Source: Amoebophrya sp. AT5.2 | Taxonomy: Eukaryota > Sar > Dinophyceae > Syndiniales > Amoebophryaceae | DNA length: 25,373 bases | Reading direction: 5' to 3' | Assembly: GCA_005223375.1 (NCBI GenBank) | Contig: RXOD01004244.1 | Coordinates: 1-25,373 of the forward strand | Part shown: positions 1-12,000 of the stretch, piece by piece | How positions within the stretch are numbered: position 1 is the stretch's first letter | Layout of the letters: each line of letters opens with the position of its first letter | Made by a program: the position numbers and the translations under genes | Notes under the pieces: generated by a model | Told to the model about the DNA's origin: nothing | Seen by the model: the letters and a program-made list of their open reading frames with translations, nothing else | Database searches by the model: none

Positions 1-2528
1 CCGCTGCCCCAGCCGGAAAAGAGCTGGCTCGTGCCGTCATAGACCTGGGGGCGGTGGTAGCCGTACTGGGCGTTGTTGTTCGCGCAACCGCCCCCGAGGT
101 ACTGGTCGTTCGTCCCCGCGCACCACACATCGTTGGCGTCCTGGCGGCGATCCAGTGCGCCACCGTGGTTGCCCATGGTGCTCGATTGCGCGCAGATGGC
201 CCATCCGGTCAAGGACCCCGTGTGGGGGAGCGCTCTCGCATTGATGCCGGCACTGCCCCCCAGGGTAAGCCACGTGAACCCCTGCTGGGAGCTCCCCGTG
301 TTCGCGTCGCCGCCGGGGCGGAGGGACGAGACGCCGGTTTGCTCGGTTATCAGCTGCCCACCCGCGTGAATCACCTCGTACTCTGGTGGGCACTGCGGGA
401 TCACCGAAACCTGATGCAGCGCTGCCAGCGATATAGCGGTCTCCTGCATAACCACCAGCTCCGGATAAACCATGGTGTAGCTCGTCAGTGCGCGTTTCGC
501 GCCGCCTGATGCTCTTTTCCGCTTGCCACTAGAAGGAGCTGCACTTCCACTTCCTGTTGGCGTCTCGTCGAGCAATTCCGGGGGCCGGAGTAGGTCGCGT
601 CGCGTATCGGCATATCCGACATTTTCTCCTGCTGCTGGATCGAATTCAGAGTCGCCATCGCCAACAGAGAGGTCAGACAATAGTAATGCCGCGGTGGAGG
701 TGGAACTGGAAGACGGAGAAGTCATCCTCGTGCCAACATCATTCGCCAGCCGCCGCCGCCGCGCAGAGGCCCCGGAAGATGCGGCGGAGATCCCTGGTGA
801 CGATTTCGAAAGGAGATCCTCCAACAGCGTCGTCGCCGTCTTGGCCACGTTGTCGCCCCAGACCCCCGGGGAGTGTCCCCCATTTATGTTCGTTCCGTTC
901 AGACACGCCAGCTTGTTCGCTTTTTCTCTGCGCGTCAGCTCTTGCACGTGCAGTGTCGAGTGTCTTCCGAGCGCCCGCTGCACCGCCGCAAGGACGTTAC
1001 CACGGACTGTGTCGTTGCTCAGTAGAGTCCGCACCACTTCCGCGTCGGACGTGGACAGTTGTATCGAGGACGTTGATGTGGTAGAAGCCGCGAGCTGTGC
1101 GGTTAGAGTCTCCACCACCTCTTTGTTTCGCAGCGGACCGATCCTGTACGAGATCGCCAATTGCCGATCCGCGCGCGCGCTCCGCCAGTGCTGGCTCCTC
1201 GAGGCCGATGTCGTGGCGCTGGTGGTGGTGGCCGCAACAATCGCCCTTATCTTTTCCCCCAGCTCGCTCAAGCCGAAATCTCCGACCTCTGCCAAGGACG
1301 GCAGTGAATGTGAAGTACTAGAACTCACCTCACGCTCGAACGCCGCCTGGGCCGTGTATGTGAAGCCCCCGCCGTACGCTGTCTGCAGATGGGTGGACGC
1401 CGACCCCGTGGCGTTCTTCGCCCACAGCGGTTCCGCGGAGACAACGCTCCCGGGAAGGGGCACAATGGGGCCGCCGACGTACGCTGCCGCGTACCCTGTG
1501 CTGATGCTGGTTCCCGCCTGAGTCGCCTGGCTGTTCGACGTTCCACGGGACCCATCGTAACCGCTGCCGGGGGTTTCGACTTTGACCCACACGTCCAGCG
1601 CCTCGAAGCCCAGCGGCGGGTTGCGAACGTGCGCGATCGTTCGGTTTTTCCCGCCCAAAGCCGCGGTTTTGCGAAACGCGGTGAAAGACTCGCTGGTGCT
1701 GGGGGATTTCATCACGGGCGGCGCGCCGTGTAGGCGCTCGCGCAAAAAGGAAGCTAGCGCTTGGTTGACTTTCGGGGAACTAGCAGTGAGGTGCAGGAAT
1801 GCGTTCCGGTGCTCCAGAGATTTGAACTCGAGGACGAAGTTTCCCTTCAAAAACGTTGTGGGAATCAGATGCGCGTCCGGTCGGAGCACGCTTCGGTCTT
1901 CCGCTGAAATCGTGGACGCCACAATTTGGGGAGTCGTGGCCGCGGGGGGGATCGTGCTTGTACTGTTGGCCTGATCGGTTTGCTGCGGCCCCTGCGGGAA
2001 GCAGAAAGAGGCCCACTTCGGACCAAAGATGTCACCGGTGATGCCACATGTTTGTGCGCGGCACCCAAGATAGTCCTGCCAAAGCTGGCAGCAAATAAAC
2101 GCCCGCGACACATCCTGCCACGTCGTTGGCGAAGCAGCTTCCGTGCTACTGGTCGACGGACCAGCCGTTGTGCTGGTGGTGCCAGTGGTTTCTCCGGCTC
2201 CTTCTTCCGCCCCTTCCCCTAGTGGCATCGCGTAGAAGTTGCTCGTGCGAGTCAGCTCCCCGGCCGCAGTTTTTCGGGCGAAAATTGCCGACGAAGTCGC
2301 GTTTTGGTTGTAGAACGCGTCGTACTCGACGGCGTCGCTGTGAAAATCAAGGCAAATATCGAATAGCTCCGTCCGCCCCGAATAAGGGTACGTGGGCGCT
2401 CGAGACTGGGGTACCCTCCGCGCGCCAGACGTCACGAACAAGTGAAACCCCGGAGACGATAGAGCGGGAAGCAACGCAGAGTAACATTCAGCTGCGCAGT
2501 CTATCTGCGCGCTCGTCAGCGAAGACAT
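1..2528 (-). CDS. Large Cys-containing protein of unknown function, 5' part, open to the left edge
   Basis: The frame reads from an ATG at 2528 down to base 3 with no stop: 842 codons, cut off by the window edge. I do not recognise the protein. Visible features are cysteines at residues 11 and 15, a Cys/Trp cluster near residues 140-185 containing a CC pair at 146-147, a better-ordered stretch around 220-290, long Ser/Thr/Ala/Gly linkers, and a basic KRKR patch shortly before residue 690. From about residue 713 a segment begins CPPEYEV, contains GGQLIT and ends a core with GWAICAQ, followed by WCAGT and a GGGCANNN loop. This layout resembles small extracellular beta-rich modules that open with CP and a GG pair and close with a W-to-C strand, but that is only a resemblance. 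No signal peptide follows the ATG. An in-frame stop lies at 2595-2597 and a possible acceptor (ACAG then TC before the ATG) at 2532-2531, so an upstream exon may be missing. Coding is supported by frame length; function is unknown. Confidence 0.8.
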   Translation of the reverse strand, partial: MSSLTSAQIDCAAECYSALLPALSSPGFHLFVTSGARRVPQSRAPTYPYSGRTELFDICLDFHSDAVEYDAFYNQNATSSAIFARKTAAGELTRTSNFYAMPLGEGAEEGAGETTGTTSTTAGPSTSSTEAASPTTWQDVSRAFICCQLWQDYLGCRAQTCGITGDIFGPKWASFCFPQGPQQTDQANSTSTIPPAATTPQIVASTISAEDRSVLRPDAHLIPTTFLKGNFVLEFKSLEHRNAFLHLTASSPKVNQALASFLRERLHGAPPVMKSPSTSESFTAFRKTAALGGKNRTIAHVRNPPLGFEALDVWVKVETPGSGYDGSRGTSNSQATQAGTSISTGYAAAYVGGPIVPLPGSVVSAEPLWAKNATGSASTHLQTAYGGGFTYTAQAAFEREVSSSTSHSLPSLAEVGDFGLSELGEKIRAIVAATTTSATTSASRSQHWRSARADRQLAISYRIGPLRNKEVVETLTAQLAASTTSTSSIQLSTSDAEVVRTLLSNDTVRGNVLAAVQRALGRHSTLHVQELTRREKANKLACLNGTNINGGHSPGVWGDNVAKTATTLLEDLLSKSSPGISAASSGASARRRRLANDVGTRMTSPSSSSTSTAALLLSDLSVGDGDSEFDPAAGENVGYADTRRDLLRPPELLDETPTGSGSAAPSSGKRKRASGGAKRALTSYTMVYPELVVMQETAISLAALHQVSVIPQCPPEYEVIHAGGQLITEQTGVSSLRPGGDANTGSSQQGFTWLTLGGSAGINARALPHTGSLTGWAICAQSSTMGNHGGALDRRQDANDVWCAGTNDQYLGGGCANNNAQYGYHRPQVYDGTSQLFSGWGS

Positions 2529-3858
2529 GACTGTACTTCGCCGCCTGGGCGGGCTGCTTGTGGCCCCTGCTCCTCGTCGTGGAAAGACACGTCGTCAGAC
2601 ACCCGCCGACCCCTCCTGGGTCCAATGATGGGCTGCTCAGAAGAGGAAATCCTAGTTCTCCGCCAGCGGATCCGGATCATGGTCCCCGAGGGCGGACAAC
2701 ATGATCCTGTATAATGATGTAGTTGCACGACGGATCATGAAGCCTGCGCTGCAAGACCACGGCGAAAAACGCGCACAGGAAATAGTACGCGCAAACATCC
2801 TTTCTGTTTCTTCCGACAGCACGAGAGAATAGACTCGTTGTCTTCGATTACAACAACGTCCTACGACGTAGACGTTATCGGATTCAGTAGAAACAGATGA
2901 ATTCAACATGCAGGTTGGTATAAGGTATAAAGATTCAGACTTCGTTTTCAAGGTAGACGGAGAGTTAGTGTAAAATTTTGCGCAGAGGGGATACCGTTAC
3001 CTACACGTTTGTTCACGCAATTGTCGGGCCCTCGGCGCCGGCGCTCCCAGAAGTCCCAGACGATCCTTTTTTCACACCGATAGAGATCGCCCCTTTGCCT
3101 TTCCCGTCACGCACACCCTTCCGGAAATTTTCTCTAACCCACGAAGTGCATGAGGTGGAGAATACCAATACCCCCCACGCCAACATTGTCGTGCTCGCTT
3201 GAATTGACGTTGAAGTGAAGTCCGAACAACTCAGCAGCACGCGCGACTACTTCATAGTCGTGTCACTCAGTCACAGTCGATTTTGATTTACGTTCGGATA
3301 TCAAATTTCAATTCGCTGGCGCCGCAGCCGCAGCTCCGTCGAACCATGTTTTTTATTCTTGATCACAAAGCGGTTGTGGCTCGGCCCGCCGCCTTTATTT
3401 TGCCCATTCTTATCAACATATACTGAAAAAAGCACGTAGGGTGCTTGGCAGTCTCCTGACTTTCGTGCTTCCATGAGGGTGAAATTCATATCATATCGTC
3501 TGCGATGTGGTGGCTATTGATTGTCCACAGTGCGCCGCCAGAGAAGGGCATGGGCGACGGCGAGGGGGAGGGCTTCCCACTTCTTAGAAGAATTCTTTGT
3601 GGAGGCAGAGGCAGTCTAAATGCGACAAACTTCCTCCAATGTCCAATGTGCTTGAATTTTTACGTGCGACCGAGGCCGAGCACCTCACCCGCCTAATAAA
3701 CAACTAAATTGTATAAATTCAACATCCATGTTGATGCGTCGTCCCTTTCCAGGCGATGCGCTTCGAATTTTGAATTTTTGCCGTGCATGCGAACGGTTCT
3801 CAACAATTAAAAATTGATGCCGCACCACCATCTGACCACGTCGAGGATGTAGCAGCGC
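2529..3858. other. Intergenic region, no confident gene
   Basis: This AT-richer stretch lies between two minus-strand genes, so it holds the 3' UTR of the right gene and the 5' region of the left gene. Minus-strand ATG frames at 2909-2652 (86 codons), 3186-3013 (hydrophobic start MLAWGVLVF) and 3489-3301 (62 codons) could hold a missing 5' exon of the left gene, but none has a clear phase-matched donor. A plus-strand 63-codon frame at 3505-3696 looks like chance. A minus-strand AATAAA lies at 3399-3394, about 460 nt past the right gene's stop, which is far for a poly(A) signal. Confidence 0.6.
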
Positions 3859-5433
3859 TTAGCCCTCTTCCGCTATCTTGTTGGCGTGCTGTTGAATGAG
3901 GTGAAGGTCCTTGACGGTGGCTGTGCCGGATTCGGTCATGTTGAGAGCGCTAAAGTCATCATTCATCCAGCCAAACTTCGTCATCTTGTCGAAATCCTGC
4001 GGGCACGCCACGTACGCGAGGTGGGCTGTGTGTTGATTCTTGCGTTGCTCGGTGCATTCCAACAACGAGTGTTGGTTTGGAATTGAAACAAAACTTCTTC
4101 TTCACTACGAAGGAAATTGGAATAAATCATGCTTTTCTATTGGTATTGGGCGGTCATTCTCTAATACTCTATGCCTACCAGCAACAAGCCGTGATGACGA
4201 ATGTAACAGAGAACGTCGTACCTTTGTGCACCTCCTCCCCCACTTTCGCGGTGATCGGACGGCCCACTTGACAGGTTTCGTCCACGAAGCACCAGCGACT
4301 CTTGCACCACACGCCCTTCCAGGTGTTCGTCGAGAAGAGGTACGTAACGTGGTCCCAAGACCACATCAAGTTGCACCATTTTTCGGAATAGCTGTGACAC
4401 TGGTGATACAACTCAGAAGGTGGGTCTTGATCTGTGGTTTAATGTCGTGTGATGGTGCATTTTCAACTGTAGCTTTATTGCAAACGCCACACGTACCGAG
4501 CTTCAATGAGCCGGAAAAAAGCTGCCGAAAGACGATCGATCGTTGCTGCTAGCAGTAATTACTGGAAAAGATTTGAAAGTGAAAGTACCAGCGATAAGGA
4601 AGAAAAGCTACGACACGGAATAGACGTCGTGTCCATTTCCATGCTACATCCATAAAGGCCACGTCTGAACTTCATCGAAGTACCTCGCACGATGTCGAGG
4701 AGCAGCGACCATGCGGTGGGTTGCGGCGGCTCCGTAAGGCACTGGCATGGCTCCCACTGGCAGCCGTTGGCCATGCTGCCTCCTCCAGCATAAACGAAGT
4801 CCTCCCGCCAAGCACACCCCGGTGTGCTTGCGCAGTCTTCGACTGAGTGCTGGGTAGCGCAAGCGAAGGCCGCACTGCGAGCCGCATCCTCGCTCATGGG
4901 GGGCGGGGCAGTCGTCTGCGGCTGAAATAATGGTAGTAATGTGGCGTCCATGTTCATGTTCTTCTGCACCTCCGTTCTGACTCAAAAATTAATCCATCTC
5001 CATGGACAAAAATACTAAAGAAAGTACATAGATAGATGATGATTTTAATCTTGCGGCGGTAAACGCCTATGATTGTCCCTGGTTTCTTGATGATGATCGA
5101 TGTCTGTACGTCGAATAGGATCATTATTACTTCAAGGTCAGTGCCGCACTCGCCTGGAGTTCCGAGGCAGAATTCCATGTCGGGTTTCTCCGTCTCCTTT
5201 GTTTCGTCGTCGCTTTGTTCTGCGACGTCCGCATCTGGGTTCGTTTGGCCGTCGCTTTCTGCTTCGCCGTCGCCGTCATGATCGCCAGTACTACCGCTAC
5301 CCGCCTCCTGGCCACGCCGCAGAAGGTCGGCAGCTCGATACTCCAGGATCGAGGCGGCGGCGGCCCCCAAATTCAGACCAAAAACCGCGGGGCAGTCGAG
5401 TAACCACCATGCCGCCAGCGCGGCGGTACGCAT
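3859..5433 (-). CDS. Secreted cysteine/tryptophan-rich protein, four exons, 305 residues
   Basis: The model joins 5433-5131, 4921-4684, 4431-4222 and 4025-3859 (918 nt, stop TAA). Introns are GT-AG with phases 0, 1 and 1, and every junction keeps the frame. An N-terminal signal peptide (MRTAALAAWWLLDCPAVFG, then LNLG) implies secretion. An acidic linker of about residues 45-86 follows, rich in D, E, G and S. The cysteine-rich part holds 14 cysteines (89, 96, 122, 131, 137, 155, 160, 162, 192, 200, 223, 228, 234, 258), an even number that would allow seven disulfides. Module A has the pattern C-x8-C-x5-C-A-W (122-139). Module B carries VWCKSRWCFVDETC (221-234); I recall similar WCxxxWCxVD patterns in predicted secreted proteins of dinoflagellates and relatives, which is memory and not a search. 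No catalytic motif is visible. ATG 5433 was chosen because the frame's upstream codons contain no ATG and the signal peptide starts here. Function is unknown; an extracellular binding or surface role is only inference. Confidence 0.75.
4026..4221 (-). other. Intron 3 of the secreted Cys-rich gene (phase 1)
   Basis: The donor is CAAAG|GTACGA and the acceptor is CAACACACAG|CCCAC; length 196 nt. Reading through would meet a stop soon after the donor. The split codon G+CC gives Ala. An alternative splice with a donor near 4160 and an acceptor near 4094 also keeps a frame but would give an intron of only about 65 nt, so it is less likely. Confidence 0.6.
4432..4683 (-). other. Intron 2 of the secreted Cys-rich gene (phase 1)
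   Basis: The donor is CGAG|GTACTT and the acceptor is AAACCACAG|ATCAAG; length 252 nt. The split codon G+AT restores Asp and continues into the WC-rich exon. Confidence 0.7.
4922..5130 (-). other. Intron 1 of the secreted Cys-rich gene (phase 0)
   Basis: The donor is GAA|GTAATA and the acceptor is CATTATTTCAG|CCG; length 209 nt. It is AT-rich relative to the flanking exons. Its first bases (AATAATG) and last bases (CATTATT) are reverse complements, which may be chance. Confidence 0.7.
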
Positions 5434-6053
5434 CCTCCGCACAATTACCGCATGGTTTACAGTGATTGCTACCACATACTTACGATAGAAAATCTGGGCG
5501 CTCCGTTTCTACCGGGGCACGAATCGATAGTGATCGCTCGGCGTCACATGGGAAGCACACGCGAAGTGCAGCGTACATTCGCTCGGGATGAGGTTTTCAT
5601 TTTACTATACGTAGGCAGATGGTTGTGCCACACTCTCACTTGTACTTGGTTTTTGTAGTCCATTTTGGTGCTGGCAGATCACGCCTGAAGCAGCCGCAGC
5701 CCAGAAACACACTTGCATGTACATGAAACCAGAACAGGAAGTCTGGCCCCTCTCGTCTCTGATTTCGTTGGGTTCCAGTTTCACTTTGTTTCAGATGAGG
5801 GGATAGTTGAGCTAGCACGTTCAGATGAAGAATGCTTTTTTTTTGTTTTACTCAGGCAGATGAAAAATGCTTGGATGAGAAAAAGTCGCCCACTATCTGC
5901 AGTCAGTGCCGGCTACATTGTGATTGAATGTTTGTGGAGCCGGTGGTGGAATAGGGACAAGGTACGATGTGTCATCTCAACAAGAACAAGTGGATAAACG
6001 CGGGTTAATTTACCATGTTGAATGAATCGCCTAGAAAACAACTTCCTTTATAC
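5434..6053. other. Intergenic region, no gene seen
   Basis: This AT-richer stretch lies between the stop of the giant gene (6054) and the start of the secreted-protein gene. The short frames on both strands have no signal, domain or sensible composition. It probably holds the 3' UTR of the giant transcript and the upstream region of the next gene. I see no tRNA-like fold or obvious promoter element. Confidence 0.6.
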
Positions 6054-9000
6054 CTATTTTCGAATTCGAACGTCAATCCACTTCCGGGACCCGCGCACTT
6101 TTCCAGAGGAAAGGACCTTTTGCAGGTTTGACCGGTTGCCCCACCAATCGTCTGATCGATCTGCCATCGCGCAAAAGTCGTTACACTCATCGTCGCTTTC
6201 TGCCGAGGAATCCAAGTCAGCGCCGTCGTCTCTTCTTGACGCGGCCGGGATATCTGTCGTTGTCAGGCAGCTTTTTCGATGCCCTTGGTCGTGGGCTCCT
6301 GCAGAAGTCGTGCCACTTCGATGCAGATGCTGCGTTTTAGATTGTTTGGGTTTCCATTTCTCGCTGCCCATCACCACGGCGAGCCGTTGAAGGCGGGGGA
6401 ATGAATTTGAATGCGAGCCACGAGGTGGATCTTTTTGATCTTCTGTCTCCATTTTCTTGTTCTCCGGGCTCTGGCTGAGGGGGGTTCCCAAATCTTGAAA
6501 GGCCTCGAGCAGGGCCTTTTTCGACTCTTTAAAATGGTGGTGGCCCGCCCCGTTCTTCAGCTCGCAGAGGTATTTCCGGTACTCGAGCGCTCGCCGCAGC
6601 AGCCATACTGGCTCCGGAAGCGTGAGCAACAAGAGCAACTGTCCGTTAACTGCATCATGCTCGTCCGAGGACCACACGAAACCGAAAACTTGCTGTTCTT
6701 GGTGGTCTTTAATCTTCCCGGGAGACCCGGGTTCGGCCGCATTATTTTCTGAAGAAGCCCCCGCTCGAACTTCTTTCACGAGTACCACGAGGTCCTCCGC
6801 ATGGTCGCCGAATTTTCCCGCCGCGATCAGCCACGCGAGCTTCGCCGTGTCAGACGGCAACAGGCTCGCGCCGGACACGTGCAGTTTGCCGCCCGCGAGC
6901 TGACGGAGAGTGGGGGACACGCAAAAGAGCACGTTTTGCTCGTCGTGTGATCGGTAGACGTCCGCACGACCTTCACCATCATGATCAACATGTTCCCCAA
7001 CATCCACGTCGATTATGTGTGCCAGGGGGGAATTCCAGTCAAAGCGCGCTTTCCATGTTGTTTGTGCCGCCTGTAGCAGTCCACCACCCACTCCACTTCG
7101 CAAACTTGTTCGCCAGCTCACGAGGTCAGCACTACGGCCACAGCTGCGCATTGAGCGATTGGCAACCTTGGCAGTGCTTCTTGAGTCGGCGATCCGAAAC
7201 TTCGTGCCGCTCCAACACAAAAGCGGCGGTCCGCGGGGAGCATCCATTTTCGTGGTCGCGAACTGCTGCAGGCGCATTAGTACCTCACATGGAAACGCAA
7301 GTCGGTGGCAGAACGGGAGTGCTTGCTGTGGCACGAATCCGAGTTTTAACTTTCCACCATCTGCCGAATTACAAATTGGTCGTTGTTGTTCTTGAGTCGG
7401 CGGATTGCGCTTGTCGTAGCTTCTGCTGTTGTTCGTCTCGGAAAGAAAGTGCGCGAATTTCACTACGGCGTCTTGTGCAGAGGCTACTGGGGCTGAGTCT
7501 GGCCGCAGTCCTTCCTCCGGTAAAAACGGTGCAACGACGGTGCCATCTGACGGGAAGTCCTCCGAAAACTCGCCACGCCAGTCCTCGTTCGTAGGCGAGG
7601 AAGTGTTCTCGACGCCGTTCCATCCTATCAGGAGACCGCCACTCTCTCCTGCGAAGACGGACGTCATCAGCTGAATCAGGACCGGGGGATCGTGAAGTGT
7701 GTAGCCGCCGAACTTCTGACGCGAACCAGAAGCGCTCGATAGTCCAAGGGCATTTGGCTCGAGCCTCGATATCGCTAATACCTGTCTCTTTGTTTTTTCC
7801 GTCGCGAGGCGGGCTGACGCGTTTGATTTTGCATCGTTTCTATTCGTCGTGCCAGTGGTTCCCCGACTTGTGACACTGGCCTCGCTGACGGAGCGCTGAA
7901 GACGCCGCTGCAATACTGCTTCCATTTCTGTCGAATTGTCGAGCTGCTTCATTGCCTTCGTCCCATCTGCGCTCGCGGCGTGCTGCTCTGCTCCATGCGC
8001 CCCAGCGCCCCCTCCAAGGGTCTCGTCTTCAGAAACCGCAGAAGCACCACCTGCGCCAGCTACGGCAACTGTCGGCGTCACCGTCCCGCCTGTTGACGTC
8101 GCCGTCGTGTTAGCAACTCGCGTTTGCGCGGCGCCACGAGCCTGCGTCCCGCCGGCCGCCGCCGTCGCGCCCTCCTCGGTCGGAAACCCGATTACGTGCA
8201 GCAGGGACCTTCCCAGGCGGGTGATCGCGTCCAGTACTTGCCGCAGCGCGACTCTGTCGATCCGCTTGCTTTCGTGAAACTCGAAGTTCCTGCGTTCCCG
8301 CGGCGGCATTCTGGCGAAGCTCCTGTCTTGCAGCATCTGTAGCACGACCGCTCTCACGTCCAGCACTTCCGAAGAGAACAAACGATCCTGGGAACAAACG
8401 ATCCTGGGCTCTTCTCGCCGCCCGTCGAGCTCGGAGCGCAGTCGCTTGGCACTGCCGGCGTGGACGAAGGCCTCCACGCTGGGTTTGCTCTCGAAAAAAT
8501 CAGCATCCACCTTGCCTGGAAGGACGCCATACGCATCCACATCGCAGGTGTGCGTGAGCGCCTCCAGGATGCCACCGACAATGACGCCATCGACCGCCAT
8601 GTCGAGGAAGCAGCTCTTCATCACAAGCTCCGCAATTAGAAGATTGTCACAGCCGAGCCTCTGCACGCAAAGCCCGAAGAAAGTGGGGACGAGGGAGCAC
8701 TTGCGGAGCTGGGCGGTGTAGTTCGTGATGGTAGTCGTTTCGTCCTTTCGTGTAGCTGGGGCGGCATTTTCCGATTCTTTGCTGTCGGTGACGGTGACCG
8801 CATCCGCATCTCGCAGATACGCCCGGGCGTCACGTTGCGCAGCTTCGTACAGGCTCACTGCCGCTGCAGCATCATCCCTGTGTTCCACTGCTTCCGCTGT
8901 TTTCAGCAGGTTTTTCGCAATCAGGTCCTTTATCAGGTGCTCCACTACTTGTCCGGCTCCCCCCGTTGTGCGCCGCATACCTGCGAGGACGTCGTCGCGA

Positions 9001-12000
9001 AGACTTGCAACGGAACCTGCGAAGGAAGGTGGCGTAATGTTTCCATTTGCAGGGGGCAGTATGTCTGCTCCCGTGACGTCGTCCACCTGCCAACGTCCGG
9101 CGGATTCTACCCAGCCAGACCACCGCCACTGAAGCACAGGGTCAATTCTGCCGACGGCGACGACGTGCTGAAGAAACAGAGAGCTTTCTCCGCCGCGGCC
9201 ATTTTCACGCTCACTTCCTCCGACAAAAGCGGTTCTTCCGGAGGCACTGGCACTAGAGCTGCTTGAAGAAGTGCTTGTCCGCTCCAAAGCTGACTGTAAT
9301 TCATCAAGATTCTCCAATGTCGTTTGCCGCTGAGCCGCGGCCCGCAGAATCGCAGAGCGGAGGTCCGCTTCGTTCCACCAAATTTCTCCGTCTGCTGGTG
9401 GTTCTTGCCTGGGATGCGCGTGCGCCCGGAGCCGATCGGCGTCTGTGCACTGCGCCATCCCATCACCTTCTCCGCCATCTTCGCCTATCACGTGTGCAGA
9501 AGTATAGGCCGCTGTTTTATCGATATCGTCTTCCGCCACTACGACTAGTCGTGGCACAACTTCCTCAGCTGCACCAACACAAGCCGGATACACCGGAATG
9601 TACAGGCCCGGACAAACCCTCCCCAGCCGCCCCTTCCGCTGCGTGCACTGGGAGGGTTGCGCCCACTCCCGCATCAGTTGTCGCTGCCGGCCGAGAAGGT
9701 GTAAGTTCTCCTTTTTCTGCATGCCCGTGTCGATGACGCAGAAGAGTTTCTGGATTGTGAGCCCAGTTTCGCACACGTTCGTGGAGAGAAGGATGTGCAA
9801 ACACCCGGCCTCTACGAGCTCATTGCACGCCAGAGCGTTGCGATGGCCGAGCTGGCCGTGAATCTCCGAGACGCGAATTTCGATGTTTAGGTCCTGCTGC
9901 AGCTCTTCTTTCAAGCCGCGGGCGCGGCGGAGAAACGGCGACGATGCTACCAAGGCATTGTAGCACTGTCGAATCTCCGCGTCACCCGGAAGGAACACGA
10001 GAATCTTCCCGCCCATCTGCTGCACGCGGCTCAGGTGCCTTGTCCCCTTGGTGGCAGTGTTGTTGCTGCCACCCCCGACCCTCTCTCTCCAAATAGGGCC
10101 GTCGGCCCCGAGCAGCCACCGCAGCAACGGCGGAAAATGGTGAAAGTACACGTCCAGAGCATGAGCCAACCTGGAACTACCCCCGCCCTCGATTATTTGC
10201 TGCATCGCTGTCGCAGTGTCGATTTTTGATTTTTTTTTCTTTCGCGCTGTGACGTCGGTTTCGCTCCATGCGACGTAGTCCTGGAGCAGGGTCTGCGACG
10301 GGAGGCTTTCCACCAGGTGTGGCGTCTTGCCCTTCACGATGATGATGCCGTGACCCGATTTCTGGCGTCGCGTGACCGCTGGCGTCGCCGGTGAAGCCCC
10401 CATCAAGCCTGAGTCGCGGCGCTGGGGTCCATCATGTTCCTTTTCATCAACTTCAACCGCCCCGCTCCGTACGAATAGCAGTGGCTTGAAGAATCGCAGC
10501 AGCTCGTCTGTGTCGGGCGTTGCCGACATCAACACCAATCTCGTTCGCGCGAATTCGGGGCGGCTTAGCTGCGCCTTCAAGTGACTGAATAACAAGTCTG
10601 ATTTTTCGTCCCGCTCGTGCGCTTCGTCGAGTATGATGTGCGTGAAATCGCGCAGCGACATTTGGTTCGTCCACGACTGACGCGGCGGCATTGCTGGCGC
10701 AGTAGCTGACTGCTGCGAAGCAGAGCTCGCCGAGGCCGTTCGCGATAGCCCCACTGCTTGCGGTTGTTGCGGTTGTGCTGGAAGCATACTTCCGCGCTGC
10801 TGCCTGTGCGCCGCCGAGTTGTCGACGCATCGGTAGAAGTATTCCGGCGTCATGTAAACGACTGGGGCGGTTTTGTCGCGGTCCGTCGCGATGTCGTCCT
10901 TAATCCTGTAAGCGAAGGGACACTCTTCCGAAAGCGCCCCCGCCCCTGCTTCTGCTTCGCACCAGTGTCGCGCGCGGTTGTAGAGCGTCTTGCAGGTTTC
11001 GCGCCGTGGCTCGATCACGGCGATGCGAGCGACCTGCTGCTTTCCGATTATCGCATCGTACGCAATTTGCAACGGGACACAAGTCGACTTTCCTGTGCCA
11101 GTCTGCGCGTGAATCAAGACGACACGGTTGCGGCTGACTTTGGCCGTGATTTTTGGGCTTCTTTTCGCGACCGCAAGCTCGGATTTCGTCATGTTTCGGT
11201 GCGCGCGCTCGAGCGAAGCGCGCAACTCGAACGAGTCCAGTTGATGGGCCGTGTACAGCGATGGCCAGAAATTCGCAGCGCGGTCGTCGTAAGGTCGGCG
11301 TCTTCGGCAGTGCCGCTCGTTTCGATCGCTGTTGCCATCTTCGCTGCCTGAGTGGTCTTCCGACGATGACGAAGCGCAATCATCCGAAGAAGAGTCGGAA
11401 TCGTTTTGCTCTGCCTCCTCGAGCGTGTCGTCGTTCAAAACGCCCTGCGGGTCCCATTGGTTACCGCCCTCGAAAAGCCCCAGCGCGTTAGCCAAAGGAG
11501 GCAAATAGAGGACGGCGACACTGCTCCCGGGTTTGCTTGGAGTTGCGCTCGTATCTGTGCTACCGCCAATGACGCAGGCGCCGCTCGTCGTTGTCGCCTG
11601 TGACTCGTGACCCAGCACGGACACCTCGCTCGGCACCGGTGCAAGCACGTGATGCTTCAGCACGTACAACACCAACTGCAACACAGCGTCTGACTGCAGC
11701 GCGAGCTCGGCAAGATTGTCGCAGCGATTAGCCACACCCCTCTGAGCGTCCGCGGCCGCATCACGAAGCGCAGACGCAAAGTCGCACAGAGCCTCGGAGG
11801 CTTCGCGCTTCGCTTCGCCACTTCGTCGCGTCTTGCTTCGCTTGCGGCTTCGGTCCCCGATCTGTGCTCGCTTCCGTTCCTCTTTCTGCCGGATGCGCTC
11901 AGACGCGACGTCAAACTTGTCGGCGAAACGTCGGAGAAGATTCGCATCGGAGCGTGCCGCAGCGACAAACGTCTTCCAGACTCGTGCGGCTTCTGGTTCT

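Noticed and set aside
523..1521. Plus-strand frame of 332 codons
   Set aside because: It lies antisense to a longer minus-strand frame that stays open over 2.5 kb. Its sequence is low-complexity Ser/Arg/Pro with no ordered segment, as expected for an antisense shadow.
4040..4552. Plus-strand frame of 170 codons
   Set aside because: It overlaps the phase-consistent exons and introns of the minus-strand secreted-protein gene and has no signal or motif.
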